A DNA stretch of 64,000 bases from Jeotgalibaca caeni (GTDB lineage Bacteria > Bacillota > Bacilli > Lactobacillales > Aerococcaceae): NCBI RefSeq assembly GCF_028863945.1, contig NZ_JARBEA010000006.1, positions 1-64,000 on the forward strand, read 5' to 3'. Below the pieces are notes generated by a model. It was not told the origin of the DNA. It did not search any database and worked only from the letters and a program-made list of their open reading frames with translations. Numbering within the stretch: the first letter of the stretch is position 1; each line of letters starts with the position of its first letter. This document shows positions 39,825 through 51,100 of the stretch, piece after piece. The position numbers and the translations under genes are program-made.

Positions 39825-40847
39825 ATGAAAATTGCAGTAGATGCAATGGGGGGAGATCATGCTCCTCAAGCAATTATTGAAGGTATATTACGAGCAGAGA
39901 AAGAATTTAATGATGTTCAATACATCTTGTACGGAGATGGAGAACAAATAAAACCACTACTCGGAGAGAACTATAATACGGATAAAATTAAAATTGTTCA
40001 TACCGACGAAAAAATTAATAGTGATGATGAACCGGTTCGCGCAGTTCGTTCCAAACGCAATGCTTCTATGGTCTTAGCTGCTCGAGCAGTTAAGAATGGG
40101 GAAGCAGATGCTCTATTCTCAGCAGGGAATACAGGAGCCTTGTTAACGGCAGGGCTCTTGATTATTGGACGTATCAAAGGAATTGATCGCCCAGGGTTGA
40201 TGCCTATCCTCCCTGTAATTGGAAAAGAGAATGAGTTGTTCGTTTTGATGGATGCAGGTGCCAATGCGGACTCTAAACCAGAAAACCTACATCAATTCGG
40301 TGTTCTAGGTTCTTATTATGCAAAATTTGTAATCGGAAAAGAATCTCCACGTGTTGCCTTGCTGAATAACGGTTCGGAAGCAGGAAAAGGCAGCGAGCTG
40401 TCAAAAGCAGTATATGAAAAATTGGAGCAGGATCCTTCTCTAAACTTCATCGGAAATATTGAAGCTAGAGAACTATTTGCTGGAGATGCTGATGTGATTG
40501 TGACAGACGGATTTACCGGAAATGCAGTCTTAAAAACAATTGAAGGAACAGCCTTAACAATTATGAAGCTCATGAAAAACAGCATCCTAAATGGAGGTCT
40601 GAAGTCGAAAGTGGGCGGCCTTCTTATTAAAGATGCTCTTGGCAATGTGAAGGATACGATGGATTACTCCAAACATGGCGGAGCCGTGCTCTTTGGTTTG
40701 CGTGCTCCTGTAGTGAAAACACACGGATCTGCCGATAAGACTGCTGTATATCACACCATCAAACAAATTCGAAACATTATTTCTTCTCATGTAATTGAAG
40801 ATTTAGTTGAGCACTTCGAAAAGCAAAACCAAGAAACCGCTCAATAA
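39825..40847 (+). CDS. plsX: Phosphate acyltransferase PlsX
   Basis: 340 residues. Makes acyl-phosphate from acyl-ACP for phospholipid synthesis. Begins [14 protein letters not shown], with [19 protein letters not shown] and [16 protein letters not shown]. Between recG and acpP; shares the acyl-phosphate pool with the FakA route two genes upstream. Confidence 0.96.
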   Translation: MKIAVDAMGGDHAPQAIIEGILRAEKEFNDVQYILYGDGEQIKPLLGENYNTDKIKIVHTDEKINSDDEPVRAVRSKRNASMVLAARAVKNGEADALFSAGNTGALLTAGLLIIGRIKGIDRPGLMPILPVIGKENELFVLMDAGANADSKPENLHQFGVLGSYYAKFVIGKESPRVALLNNGSEAGKGSELSKAVYEKLEQDPSLNFIGNIEARELFAGDADVIVTDGFTGNAVLKTIEGTALTIMKLMKNSILNGGLKSKVGGLLIKDALGNVKDTMDYSKHGGAVLFGLRAPVVKTHGSADKTAVYHTIKQIRNIISSHVIEDLVEHFEKQNQETAQ

Positions 40848-40944
40848 AGCATAGACAAAGGGTATTAAGAAAGGTAAAATAGGTATTGTGATTTTCGAAC
40901 ATCGATCGTACCAAATCATGAATGTATTTTAGGAGGTGTTATTT

Positions 40945-41184
40945 TTGTCAGAGAACGCAACACTAAATAAGATTTCCCAAATGGTGACAGAGCGCTTTGG
41001 AGTAGATGAAGAAAAAGTGACTCGAGATTTAACGTTCCAGGAAGATCTAGGCGCAGACTCACTTGATGTTGTAGAACTAATCATGGAAATGGAAGACGTT
41101 TTTAATATCCAGATTTCAGATGAAGATGCAGAAAAAATTATAACCATTGGCGATGCTGTTGATTATATTGATGCAAATAAATAA
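40945..41184 (+). CDS. acpP: Acyl carrier protein
   Basis: 79 residues. The phosphopantetheine serine is in [22 protein letters not shown] start is chosen because AGGAGG lies 8 bases upstream; an in-frame GTG overlaps the Shine-Dalgarno. It is 97 bases after plsX; 40848-40930 shows no clear FapR or FabT operator. Confidence 0.94.
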   Translation: MSENATLNKISQMVTERFGVDEEKVTRDLTFQEDLGADSLDVVELIMEMEDVFNIQISDEDAEKIITIGDAVDYIDANK

Positions 41185-41214
41185 GCAGAAGTTTAATAAA
41201 TGAATAATAAAAGG

Positions 41215-41255
41215 AAGCAACATCGACGGATGAAACGTTCGGATGTTGCTTTTTC
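41215..41255 (+). terminator. Rho-independent terminator after acpP
   Basis: AAGCAACATC (41215-41224) pairs with GATGTTGCTT (41242-41251), followed by TTTTC. Confidence 0.9.
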
Positions 41256-41318
41256 TTAAACATCCGTTTGATTTTAGAAAAAAAGAGGCACTTAAATTAA
41301 AAAATGATGAAAAAGAGG

Positions 41319-41347
41319 TTGCCTTTCTAATCTTCTGTGGTTATAAT
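41319..41347 (+). promoter_or_regulatory. opp operon promoter
   Basis: TTGCCT (41319-41324), 17-base spacer, perfect TATAAT (41342-41347). The roughly 125-base leader begins with a hairpin, AATATT-x-AAACAC / GTGTTT-x-AATATT (41352-41384), followed by GGTTTTT. It matches no riboswitch or T-box that I recognise. Confidence 0.78.
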
Positions 41348-41478
41348 TAGAAATATTAATAAACACGAAGGTGTTTGGAATATTAAGGTTTTTATAACCA
41401 ACCGTTGGATTATGGATAATTTTTCAACGTTTATGTCGGTATTCACGAATAATGCACTCGATAGAAGGAGGGTATCCC

Positions 41479-42489
41479 ATGTCAACAGGGAAACCGCTAC
41501 TAGAGATTAATCATCTCCACACAGCATTCAGAATTAAAGATAACTATTATGATGCTGTAGATGATGTATCTTTGACATTAGAAAAAAATGAAATACTCGC
41601 TATTGTAGGAGAATCTGGTTCTGGGAAAAGTACGCTAGCAACCACAATTGTAGGACTTCACAACAAAGCTAACACCCAAATTACGGGAGAAGTTCTTTAT
41701 CAAGACTTGAATTTGATTGATCTAAACGAAACGTTGTATAACCGCATTCGCGGGAATGACATCGGCATGATTTTCCAAGATCCATTGTCAGCCTTAAATC
41801 CACTGATGACGATTTTTGATCAAATTGAAGAAGCTTTAATCTATCACACGAAAATGTCTCAAGAAGAACGAAAAAATCGTGTTTTAGAATTACTCGACCA
41901 AGTAGGGATTCCAAATCCTGACCGGGTTGCTCGTCAATATCCACACCAACTTTCTGGTGGGATGCGCCAACGGGTTGTAATTGCCATTGCTCTGTCTTGT
42001 AAGCCACCAATTATTATTGCCGATGAGCCTACAACAGCACTTGACGTTACAATTCAAGCTCAAATTTTGGATCTGTTGAATCAATTACAAGATGAAACAG
42101 GCGCTGGTATCATTCTGATTACCCATGACTTAGGGGTAGTTGCTGAAACAGCCGATCGGGTAGCCGTTATGTATGCAGGAGAAATCGTTGAGATGGCCTC
42201 TGCTGTAGAATTGTTTACCAATCCAAAACATCCTTACACACGTTCCTTATTGAAGTCGATGCCTCAATCTGATGAGCTAGAAGGGGAGTCAGAAGAGTTA
42301 CACGTGATTCAAGGGACTGTTCCATCATTAAAGAATCTGCCAAGAAAGGGTTGCCGTTTTGCAGCTCGGATCCCATGGATTCCAGCAGAAGCTCATGAAG
42401 CGAATCCTACCTTACACCAAGTAGCTCCTGATCATTTCGTGAGATGTACGTGTCACGAACATTTCCATTTTGAAGGGGAGGCTGAATAA
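41479..42489 (+). CDS. oppD: Oligopeptide ABC transporter ATP-binding protein OppD
   Basis: 336 residues. Walker [10 protein letters not shown], signature LSGGMRQRV, Walker [12 protein letters not shown], and the Opp/Dpp-type C-terminal extension with cysteines ([17 protein letters not shown]). It powers peptide import with OppF. GAAGGAGGG is 5-6 bases before the chosen ATG; an in-frame ATG nine codons earlier has none. Confidence 0.94.
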   Translation: MSTGKPLLEINHLHTAFRIKDNYYDAVDDVSLTLEKNEILAIVGESGSGKSTLATTIVGLHNKANTQITGEVLYQDLNLIDLNETLYNRIRGNDIGMIFQDPLSALNPLMTIFDQIEEALIYHTKMSQEERKNRVLELLDQVGIPNPDRVARQYPHQLSGGMRQRVVIAIALSCKPPIIIADEPTTALDVTIQAQILDLLNQLQDETGAGIILITHDLGVVAETADRVAVMYAGEIVEMASAVELFTNPKHPYTRSLLKSMPQSDELEGESEELHVIQGTVPSLKNLPRKGCRFAARIPWIPAEAHEANPTLHQVAPDHFVRCTCHEHFHFEGEAE

Positions 42490-42490
42490 A

Positions 42491-43441
42491 GTGGGATTTA
42501 TGCAAATTCAAGACTTAAAAGTACATTATCCAATTAGAAGTGGCTTTTGGAATAATGTTACCGACCATGTATATGCGGTCGATGGAATTAACTTAGAGAT
42601 TGAAGAAGGAAAGACATACGGTTTAGTTGGTGAATCCGGTTCTGGTAAATCTACGGTCGGAAAGTCCATTATTGGATTAGAAAAAATTACATCTGGTAAA
42701 GTTTTCTATGAAGGTGAAGACGTAACAAACAAAGCTCGTAAACGTACTTCCGGCTATAACCGGAATGTGCAAATGATTTTCCAAGATTCCATGTCCAGTT
42801 TGAATCCACGGAAACGGGTCATTGATATTATCTCTGAACCATTGGATAACTTTGAACGGTTATCTCCTGATGAAACCATCAGACGTGTCAATGAATTATT
42901 GGACATTGTAGGGATGCCGGAAGATGCACTATACAAGTACGCCCATGAATTTTCAGGTGGACAAAGACAGCGGATCGGAGTTGCCCGTGCTGTAGCAACC
43001 AATCCAAAATTAATTATTGCGGATGAGCCTGTATCAGCATTGGACTTATCAGTTCAAGCGCAAGTACTGAACTTTATGAAACGAATCCAAGAAGAATACA
43101 ATGTTTCTTATTTATTTATTTCCCATGACCTGGGTGTTGTAAAACATATGTGTGATAATTTAGCTATTATGTATCGTGGTCGTTTCGTAGAGTACGGAAA
43201 TAAAAAAGACATTTATAATAATCCGCAACACATTTATACAAAACGTTTGCTTTCAGCGATTCCATCTATTGATCCAGTAAATCGTCTGGCTCATAAGGAA
43301 AGACGTTTAGAAGTAGAAAGAGAATACACGATGAACCAAGAAAAATATTATGACGAAAAAGGCCGTGTCTATGATTTGAACCCTCTTTCTGAATCCCATT
43401 ATGTAGCATTAAGACCTGAAGATGCAAAGGGAGGGAACTAA
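42491..43441 (+). CDS. oppF: Oligopeptide ABC transporter ATP-binding protein OppF
   Basis: 316 residues starting at GTG, 9 bases after GGGGAGG. Walker [10 protein letters not shown], signature FSGGQRQRI, Walker B DEPVSALD, and the OppF-type C-terminus. Second ATPase of the importer; begins one base after oppD stops. Confidence 0.94.
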   Translation: MGFMQIQDLKVHYPIRSGFWNNVTDHVYAVDGINLEIEEGKTYGLVGESGSGKSTVGKSIIGLEKITSGKVFYEGEDVTNKARKRTSGYNRNVQMIFQDSMSSLNPRKRVIDIISEPLDNFERLSPDETIRRVNELLDIVGMPEDALYKYAHEFSGGQRQRIGVARAVATNPKLIIADEPVSALDLSVQAQVLNFMKRIQEEYNVSYLFISHDLGVVKHMCDNLAIMYRGRFVEYGNKKDIYNNPQHIYTKRLLSAIPSIDPVNRLAHKERRLEVEREYTMNQEKYYDEKGRVYDLNPLSESHYVALRPEDAKGGN

Positions 43442-43442
43442 T

Positions 43443-44405
43443 ATGTGGAAAACAATTCTTAGACGTGTCCTACTGATGATTCCGCAAATCATTATTCTGA
43501 GCTTGTTCGTTTTCCTAATGGCACAAGCAATGCCAGGGGATCCGTTTACCGGATTAATCACTCCTGAAATGGACCCTGCAACGATTGAAAAGTTAAAAGA
43601 AGCTGCTGGATTGAATGATCCTTGGTATATCCAATATTGGAACTGGATCACCAATGCCTTGCAAGGTGATTTTGGTCGAAGCTTTACTTATAAAATTCCA
43701 GTAACAAATGTCATTGGTGATAGTGTTGGAAATACCATCTGGTTATCCATTGTATCGTTAATCTTCACTTACTTAATCGCTATTCCGCTTGGAATGTATG
43801 CGGGTCGTCACAATGGCGCTTGGGGAGACAAAGCAATCAGTTTTTATAACTACTTAAGTTACGCAATTCCAACTTTCGTATTCGCTTTGCTGCTGATTTG
43901 GATTTTCGGATTCACATTAGGTTGGTTCCCAACCAGAGGTACCGTTCAAACAGGTGTAGCGCCTGGAACGCTTGAGTATGTATGGAGCCGTTTCTATCAC
44001 TTGATCTTACCGGCATTGTCCTATGCGTTGCTCGCCACAACCAGTACGATTCAATACTTACGTACGGGAGTAATTGATGCAAAGCAAGAAGACTATGTAC
44101 GGACAGCACGCTCAAAAGGTGTTCCTGAAAACAAAGTTTACAGCAAGCATATTTTCCGTAACTCCATTTTGCCGATTGCTTCCTTTATCGGGTATGACAT
44201 TACCGGATTAATTGGTGGATCAATCTTTATCGAACGAATCTTCTCCTTCCCTGGGATGGGTCGATTGTTCATCGATTCGCTATTAGCTCGTGACTACAGT
44301 GTCATAACTGCACTTGTTCTTCTATTTGGGATCGCGGCGTTATTCGGTACACTCTTATCAGATATTATTATGAGTATCGTTGACCCACGTATTCGAATTG
44401 AATAG
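43443..44405 (+). CDS. oppB: Oligopeptide ABC transporter permease OppB
   Basis: 320 residues with six predicted membrane segments. Opens MWKTILRRVLLMIPQIIILS, typical of the OppB/DppB family, and has the EAA loop (DYVRTARSKGVPENKV). The ATG follows GGGAGGGAA; the extension seven codons upstream lies inside oppF. Confidence 0.94.
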   Translation: MWKTILRRVLLMIPQIIILSLFVFLMAQAMPGDPFTGLITPEMDPATIEKLKEAAGLNDPWYIQYWNWITNALQGDFGRSFTYKIPVTNVIGDSVGNTIWLSIVSLIFTYLIAIPLGMYAGRHNGAWGDKAISFYNYLSYAIPTFVFALLLIWIFGFTLGWFPTRGTVQTGVAPGTLEYVWSRFYHLILPALSYALLATTSTIQYLRTGVIDAKQEDYVRTARSKGVPENKVYSKHIFRNSILPIASFIGYDITGLIGGSIFIERIFSFPGMGRLFIDSLLARDYSVITALVLLFGIAALFGTLLSDIIMSIVDPRIRIE

Positions 44406-44432
44406 AAAGAGATAGAAAAGGAGGTATAAATC

Positions 44433-45413
44433 ATGCATTCAGAAGATCAAAAAAAATCCGGAAAAATGGAAGAGATTGCTACTGAGATTGAGCAACTGGA
44501 CCACACGGATTCCAATCTAGATACATTACCAGAAACAACAGATAGTTCTGGAGCGGTAATTGGCTTTCAAGTAATTGCCCGTGAATTTACAAAAGATAAA
44601 TTAGCTATGTTTTCCTTAGGCTTACTTATTGTGCTACTACTCGTCATTTTCATTGGGTCTTATGTAGGATTTGACCAATCAGAAGTGATGCGTGTTCAAA
44701 TCTTGAAACGATACGCTGCACCTGGCGCCGAGTATCTTCTCGGAGCAGATGAAGGTGGGCGTGACGTATTCGGACAACTTTTCATAGGCGCTCGTAATTC
44801 CATCATCATTGGATTCAGTGTTACGATCCTTACCGGTATCATCGGGATCGGCCTTGGTATTATCTCTGGTTACTATGGTGGAATCATCGACAATATTTTA
44901 ATGCGTATTGTAGACTTCATTATGGTATTGCCAATTAACATGATTATTATTGTTTTTGTTTCGATTGTTCCTACTTATAATATGTTTACGTTTGTGTTGA
45001 TTATGAGTGCTTTCAGTTGGGTAGGGAAGGCTCGGATTTTCCGAAGCCGTACTTTATCCGAGTCGGAGCGGGATTATGTAAATGCATCGAAAACATTGGG
45101 AACAAGCGATTTGAAAATTATGTTCCGCGAAGTGATGCCTAACTTGAGTTCATTGATTATCGTTAACTCGACTTTGAACTTTGCTGGTAATATTGGAATT
45201 GAGACTGGTCTTAGCTTCTTAGGATTCGGCCTACCACCAAGTACACCAAGCTTAGGCACACTCATTGGGTTTGCGACATCCCCAGATGTCATCGAGAATA
45301 AAACTTGGGTTTGGTTGCCTGCATCAATATTAATTTTAGTACTGATGCTAAGCATAAACTATGTCGGTCAAGCGTTGCAGCGTGCGGCAGACTCTAAACA
45401 AAGATTAGGTTAG
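44433..45413 (+). CDS. oppC: Oligopeptide ABC transporter permease OppC
   Basis: 326 residues. A longer polar N-terminus (about 1-45, rich in Glu, Asp and Thr) precedes six membrane segments. The EAA loop reads DYVNASKTLGTSDLKIMFRE. Pairs with OppB. AAAGGAGG precedes the ATG. Confidence 0.94.
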   Translation: MHSEDQKKSGKMEEIATEIEQLDHTDSNLDTLPETTDSSGAVIGFQVIAREFTKDKLAMFSLGLLIVLLLVIFIGSYVGFDQSEVMRVQILKRYAAPGAEYLLGADEGGRDVFGQLFIGARNSIIIGFSVTILTGIIGIGLGIISGYYGGIIDNILMRIVDFIMVLPINMIIIVFVSIVPTYNMFTFVLIMSAFSWVGKARIFRSRTLSESERDYVNASKTLGTSDLKIMFREVMPNLSSLIIVNSTLNFAGNIGIETGLSFLGFGLPPSTPSLGTLIGFATSPDVIENKTWVWLPASILILVLMLSINYVGQALQRAADSKQRLG

Positions 45414-45431
45414 AAAAGGGAGGAAAAAAAT

Positions 45432-47261
45432 ATGTTGAAGAAAAAATTAGGTTTGGTTTCTTTAGCTACATTTGCTTTAACACTAGCTGCTTGTCAAGGC
45501 GGTGGAGAAGGTAGCGATACAACTGAAACAACAGGATCGACTGGTTCAACTGGGTCGACAGAAACAGGATCAACAGAATCAAATGCTGGCGGAGAGGCTA
45601 ATCTTGTAACGTTTGATACCGTTATGCAAAATGATGAAGATTCAATCGAAGGTGGAACCTTGCGTTACGCAATGGTTGCTAGCTCTCCTTTCCAAGGGAT
45701 TTTCAGCCCAGAGTTCTATGAAGATGCATATGACTCTGAGTTAATGGGCTTCACTCATGAATCTTTATTCTCAGTAGATGAGAACTTCATGTTATCTCAA
45801 GAAGGTATGGCTACCTTTGAATTTGACCAAGAAGCTAAAAAAATCTCCATCACTTTGCGTGATGACTTGAAATGGTCTGACGGCGAACCGTTGACAACAG
45901 AAGACGTATTGTTCTCTTATGAAGTAATTGGTCACCCAGACTATACGGGTGTTCGTTACGGAGCAGACTTCTCGAATATCGTAGGGATGCAAGAGTACAA
46001 AGATGGACAAGCAGATACAATTTCAGGTATCCAAATTGTTGACGAAAAAAATATCACTATCGAATACATTGAAGTAAACCCATCGATTTTACAATCTGGT
46101 GGTGGAATTTGGGGATACCCAATGCCTAAACACCAATTGGGAGAAGTTCCAGTTGCTGAAATGGAATCCGCTCCAGAAATCCGTCAAAATCCAATTGGCG
46201 CAGGTCCATTCCGCGTTAAATCGATTACGGCTGGTGAGTCTGTTGAATACGAAGCAAATGAGTATTACTGGAAGGGCGCTCCTAAATTAGACGGAGTTGT
46301 ATTGGAAGTAGTTGCTCCTACAACAATCGTTTCTGAAATGGAGAATGGAAACTACGACGTAGCTTCTATGCCTACTGACCAATACGATACATACAAAGAT
46401 TTTGAAAACATCACGTTGCTAGGTCGCCAAGAATTGGCATATACCTACCTCGGATTCAAATTAGGACACTGGGATGCTGAACAAAGTAAAAACGTTCTAG
46501 ACCCAGATGCTAAAATGGCTGACGTAGAATTGCGTAAAGCAATGGCATATGCGATTGACAACAACGCAATTGCTGAATCGTTCTACCAAGGACTACGTGA
46601 GAATGCTACAAGCATGATTCCACCAGTATTTGAAGACTTTGTAAACCGTGATATTGAAGGATTCAACTATGATCCAGATATGGCAAAACAAATCTTGGAT
46701 GATGCTGGATACGAAGATACAGACGGAGACGGCATGCGTGAAACTCCTGAAGGTGAAGAGTTGGTAATCAACTTTGCATCGATGGCTGGTGGCGCAACTG
46801 CTGAACCAATCGCACAATACTATATCCAAGAGTGGCAAAATGTTGGTTTGAATGTTCAACTTTCAACGGGTCGTTTGATTGAGTTCCAAGCATTCTATGA
46901 CTTAGTAGAAGCTGACGATCCAGAAATCGACATCTACCAAGCTGCATGGGGAACTGGACACGATCCAAACCCAACTGGACTATACGGTGAAGATGCTTCT
47001 TACAACTACACTCGTTACGTGGATGAAGAAAACAACGAAATTCTAGGTCGTATCAACTCTGAAGAGTCATTTGATCCAGAATTCAAGTTCCAAGCATTCC
47101 GTGACTGGCAAGAGCATATGTTCGAAAACGTTCCTGTTATCCCTACCCTATGGCGTTCAGAAGTCTTCGCAGTTAATAACCGCGTGAAGAACTATGACAT
47201 CACATACGGAACAACAGATGGCTGGGAAGCTGTAGAACTAACAGCTGAAACAGCATACTAA
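45432..47261 (+). CDS. oppA: Oligopeptide-binding lipoprotein OppA
   Basis: 609 residues. Signal peptide with lipobox LAAC and lipidated Cys21, then a low-complexity Gly/Ser/Thr linker (about 24-52), then an SBP_bac_5 domain with the usual LRDDLKWSDGEPLTTEDV signature. It captures peptides outside the membrane for OppBC. Longer than the usual ~540, as in lactococcal OppA (about 600). The order oppDFBCA is that of Lactococcus. Confidence 0.94.
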   Translation: MLKKKLGLVSLATFALTLAACQGGGEGSDTTETTGSTGSTGSTETGSTESNAGGEANLVTFDTVMQNDEDSIEGGTLRYAMVASSPFQGIFSPEFYEDAYDSELMGFTHESLFSVDENFMLSQEGMATFEFDQEAKKISITLRDDLKWSDGEPLTTEDVLFSYEVIGHPDYTGVRYGADFSNIVGMQEYKDGQADTISGIQIVDEKNITIEYIEVNPSILQSGGGIWGYPMPKHQLGEVPVAEMESAPEIRQNPIGAGPFRVKSITAGESVEYEANEYYWKGAPKLDGVVLEVVAPTTIVSEMENGNYDVASMPTDQYDTYKDFENITLLGRQELAYTYLGFKLGHWDAEQSKNVLDPDAKMADVELRKAMAYAIDNNAIAESFYQGLRENATSMIPPVFEDFVNRDIEGFNYDPDMAKQILDDAGYEDTDGDGMRETPEGEELVINFASMAGGATAEPIAQYYIQEWQNVGLNVQLSTGRLIEFQAFYDLVEADDPEIDIYQAAWGTGHDPNPTGLYGEDASYNYTRYVDEENNEILGRINSEESFDPEFKFQAFRDWQEHMFENVPVIPTLWRSEVFAVNNRVKNYDITYGTTDGWEAVELTAETAY

Positions 47262-47276
47262 TACGTATATAGAAGG

Positions 47277-47311
47277 AAGAGTGGAGAATATTCTCTGCTC
47301 TTTCTTTTTTT
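47277..47311 (+). terminator. Rho-independent terminator after oppA
   Basis: AAGAG-TG-GAGAAT (47277-47289) pairs with ATTCTC-TG-CTCTT (to 47302), followed by a long T run. Confidence 0.88.
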
Positions 47312-47350
47312 GATAAAAAATGAACGGATGCATGAAATGGAAATATAACG

Positions 47351-47356
47351 TATAAT
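47351..47356 (+). promoter_or_regulatory. rnc-smc-ftsY promoter -10
   Basis: A perfect TATAAT is 39 bases before the rnc ATG. The -35 region (ATGCAT) is poor. Confidence 0.55.
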
Positions 47357-47394
47357 AGATGAGTATTCATCTCAAAATAGGAAGGAGGATTCAT

Positions 47395-48087
47395 ATGCAA
47401 GAATTAACAAAAATGATTCAAAAAGATTATGGGATTATTTTTAAGGATGCATCGATTTTATCGGAAGCATTTACCCATTCATCTTATGTGAATGAGCATC
47501 GTCTAATGAATTTAAAACATAATGAACGTGTAGAATTTCTCGGAGACGCTGTTTTAGAAATCATTGTGTCCGAATTTCTGTTCTATCACTATCCGGATTG
47601 GAACGAGGGGAAATTGACCCGTTTGCGTGCACAGCTTGTGTGCGAGCCAAGCCTTGCCTCATTCGCGAAAGAATGTCGATTTGATCAACATATTCGCTTA
47701 GGTAAGGGTGAAGAAAATATGAATGGACGACAAAGACCTGCTTTGCTCTGTGACTTGTTTGAGGCATTTGTTGGTGCCGTATTTTTAGATCAAGGAATGG
47801 AAGCAGCGAAGCAATTTATCCACCAAGTCGTACTCTCGAAGATTAAAGAGGATGCTTTTTCACATGCGATGGATTATAAAACATTGCTACAAGAAGAATT
47901 ACAAAAAAATGGCGATATTAAAATTAAATATGTCCTCTTAGTAGAAGAGGGTCCTTCCCATTCCAAGCGATTTGAAGTAGCTGTTCAAGTCGACGATAAG
48001 ACGTTAGGGACAGGGGTAGGAACGAGTAAAAAGCTTGCAGAGCAAAGTGCAGCAAAAGAAGCTCTACAAGACGTATTGAGAAAATGA
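47395..48087 (+). CDS. rnc: Ribonuclease III
   Basis: 230 residues. Cleaves double-stranded RNA, including rRNA precursors. Signature HNERVEFLGDAVLEIIVSE near residues 41-59, the second acidic site DLFEAFVGAVFLD, and a C-terminal dsRNA-binding domain (about 158-228). ATG follows GGAAGGAGG; a 12-codon longer start begins too near the -10. Confidence 0.96.
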   Translation: MQELTKMIQKDYGIIFKDASILSEAFTHSSYVNEHRLMNLKHNERVEFLGDAVLEIIVSEFLFYHYPDWNEGKLTRLRAQLVCEPSLASFAKECRFDQHIRLGKGEENMNGRQRPALLCDLFEAFVGAVFLDQGMEAAKQFIHQVVLSKIKEDAFSHAMDYKTLLQEELQKNGDIKIKYVLLVEEGPSHSKRFEVAVQVDDKTLGTGVGTSKKLAEQSAAKEALQDVLRK

Positions 48088-48115
48088 AATCTATGTTCGA
48101 GGAAGGATGTTTTAT

Positions 48116-51100
48116 TTGCATCTCGAAAGAATTGAAATAACCGGATTTAAGTCCTTTGCGGATAAAACAATCATCGAATTCGACAAAGGAGTAACGGCAA
48201 TTGTCGGACCAAACGGGAGTGGAAAGAGTAACATCTCTGAAGCCGTTCGTTGGGTTTTGGGTGAACAGTCTGCGCGTAATTTACGCGGCAAGAAGATGAA
48301 TGACATTGTCTTTTCTGGATCCCAAACCAGGAAGCAAGTGAATATTGCAGAAGTGACGATTGTCTTAAATAATGAGGATCATTCGCTTCCGCTTGATTTT
48401 ACTGAAATCAGCCTAACCAGAAGACTCAATCGTAATGGCGACAGCGATTGCTTTATCAATAAGAAGCCTTGTCGGTTAAAAGACATCACTGATTTACTCA
48501 TGGATTCAGGGATTGGGAAAGACTCGTTTTCCATGATTTCGCAAGGGAAAGTGGAACAAATTTTCCAAAACAAGCCTGAAGACAGACGTGCGATTTTTGA
48601 AGATGCTGCTGGTGTAGCGAAGTACAAGAATAGAAAAACAAGCGCTGAACGAAAGTTAGCTGATACGGAAGAACATTTGAACCGTGTCGAAGATATTCTT
48701 CATGAAATCAAAAACCAGCTCATCCCTCTTGAAAAGCAAAGGAATACAGCCGTTCGATATCAAGAAATGAAGCAACAACTAAGCGAAATTGAAATTGCCT
48801 TAATGGTAGTGGAAATTGAAGCATTGAATGAACAATGGCAACTAAACAAAGTAGAGATGACGCACTATAAAGAACAAGCTGCCCAGATGGAAAGCAAACA
48901 AAAAGTAGGGCAAGATACATTGACGCAGCTAAAAGCTGCCTCTTTGGAAAATGAAAGTGAACTCGCTGCCCTGCAAGAAGAGTATATTGCCATTATTCGA
49001 AAAATTGAACAATTAGAAGGGCAAAAGAATATCCTCGAGCAAAAAGCAGACTTTTCAGCAAAAAATAAAGAAGAACAGCAAAAAATGCTCGAACAAAAGA
49101 AATTGTTAATTGAACGAGCCACGAAGCAGCGGCATACATTGTCCGAGTCAAGGAAACAGAAGTATGCCATTCGTAAAGAACTACAAGAGAAAATTGCGGA
49201 ATTACAGGAGAACGTAACCAAGCTTTCTCAAGACAAGAACGATTGGATTCAAGAGTTGCGCGACACATATATTGAAAAGCTGCAGCTCCAATCGACCAAT
49301 AAAAATACACTGCACCATTTAGAGAAAGATCAAGCGCAGTTAATGGAATCTCTCACTTCGTTACGTAAAAAGATAAATGAGATGACACGCTTGTTAGAAG
49401 CAAGTAAGGCTGCTTTCTCAAAAGAAGAAGAACAAGTAACCAGTTTACAAGCAGCAATTCAAGCTCATGAGAGTGAGTTCGAACAAGTTCGTACGAATGT
49501 AGCTGGGAATCAAGAGGTTCTGGAAACAGACAACCAAAAACTGCTTCAACTCTCAAAAGCAATTCAACAGGCTGAGGCAAGAAGAGAAAGCTTGGTAGAA
49601 TTAGAAGAGAGCTATGCCAGCTACTATCAAGGTGTAAAAGAAATTCTCAAGCGTAGGGAAACCATTCGAGGAATCCATGGCCCTATTGGAGAACTATTCC
49701 AAGTGCCAGAAACGTACACCTTGGCCATTGATACTGCATTAGGCAGTGCCATTCAACACATCGTAGTGACCGATACAGAGGCTGCTTCGAATGCGATTGC
49801 GATTTTGAAACGAAATCACCTTGGACGAGCTACCTTTCTGCCCCTTAGTGTCATAAAAGGGCGGAGTGTACCAAGCTATTTGGTCCATGACTTGATGGAA
49901 ATTCCAGGGTTTATCGGAATCGGATCCGATTTAATCACATACGAATCAGACTATACTGCGATTGCCGCTAATTTGTTAGGAACAACAATTATTGCAGAAG
50001 ACCTGCAGAGCGGGCTAGCGCTTGCTAGAAGAAGTGAAAATCGCTACCGAGTTGTTTCCTTAGAAGGCGATATTATTCATGCGGGTGGGTCCATGACAGG
50101 TGGGGCAACCAAGAAACAACAAGGAAGCTCCGTATTCAGCAGAAAGAACAGCATTGAGAAGCTGTCGGCATTTTTAGATGATAAAACAGCTCTTTATCAA
50201 AAATTGGATGCGAATTATAAAACGATTCAGCAACAAGTACATGAGCAACAAACACGTAAGGAACAACTACAAACAGAGTTAAGCAAGTTCCGTTTTGAAT
50301 TAGAACGGCATGAGGAATCCAAGGAACGCGAAGAACAGCAAGTAAAACGACTGGAAGAAGAGTTAGTGGCTAGCGAGTACGAGTGGCGAATCTTGGAGAA
50401 GAATCGAGTAGAGATGACAGAAGAATTAGCGAGCGAGCAGAAATTGAAGGGTGAGCTGGCAGAAGAAATCCAAGCATTGAAAAAAAATATGGATGATTCT
50501 ACTTTAAGTGAAGAAGAACGCCAGAAACGTCTGCAACTCATTCAACAAGAACTGCAACAAAAGCAACAAGAGGCTGCCATCATACAAGAACAAGAGAAGC
50601 AGCTGCGACGAGACATCCAGCAGTTAAGTGAAGCAATTGAAACGGAAACCCAAACGGTTACAGCTATTCAAGATAGCTTGCTACAGGCTTCTGTAATGGA
50701 AAGTTCCGAGTACCAGTCAATTGATGAAGTCAACGAACGTCTAGTGATTGATCAAGCTTCTCGAACCGACTTGGATGGGAAAATAAAAGCCAAGCGAACG
50801 GCAAAAAAAGAGTTGGATGAAAAGATTTCAACAGAAGAAGCAACACTCCAATCCATTCGTTCGACCATCAAAATCGCGTGGGAAGAATTGGCCAAACTGG
50901 AGAGCAGCTCCAGCCGCTACGAAGTTGCCATCGACCATCATTTGAATCGTTTGAGCGAGGAATATGGGTTGAGCTATGAAGCTGCCAAGGGGACGTATCA
51001 GCTTTCACTTCAAGTAGGCGAAGCTGCTGCACGAGTGAAGCAACTGAAACAAGACATTCAAGCATTAGGTCCCATCAACTTAACTGCGATTGAGGAATAC

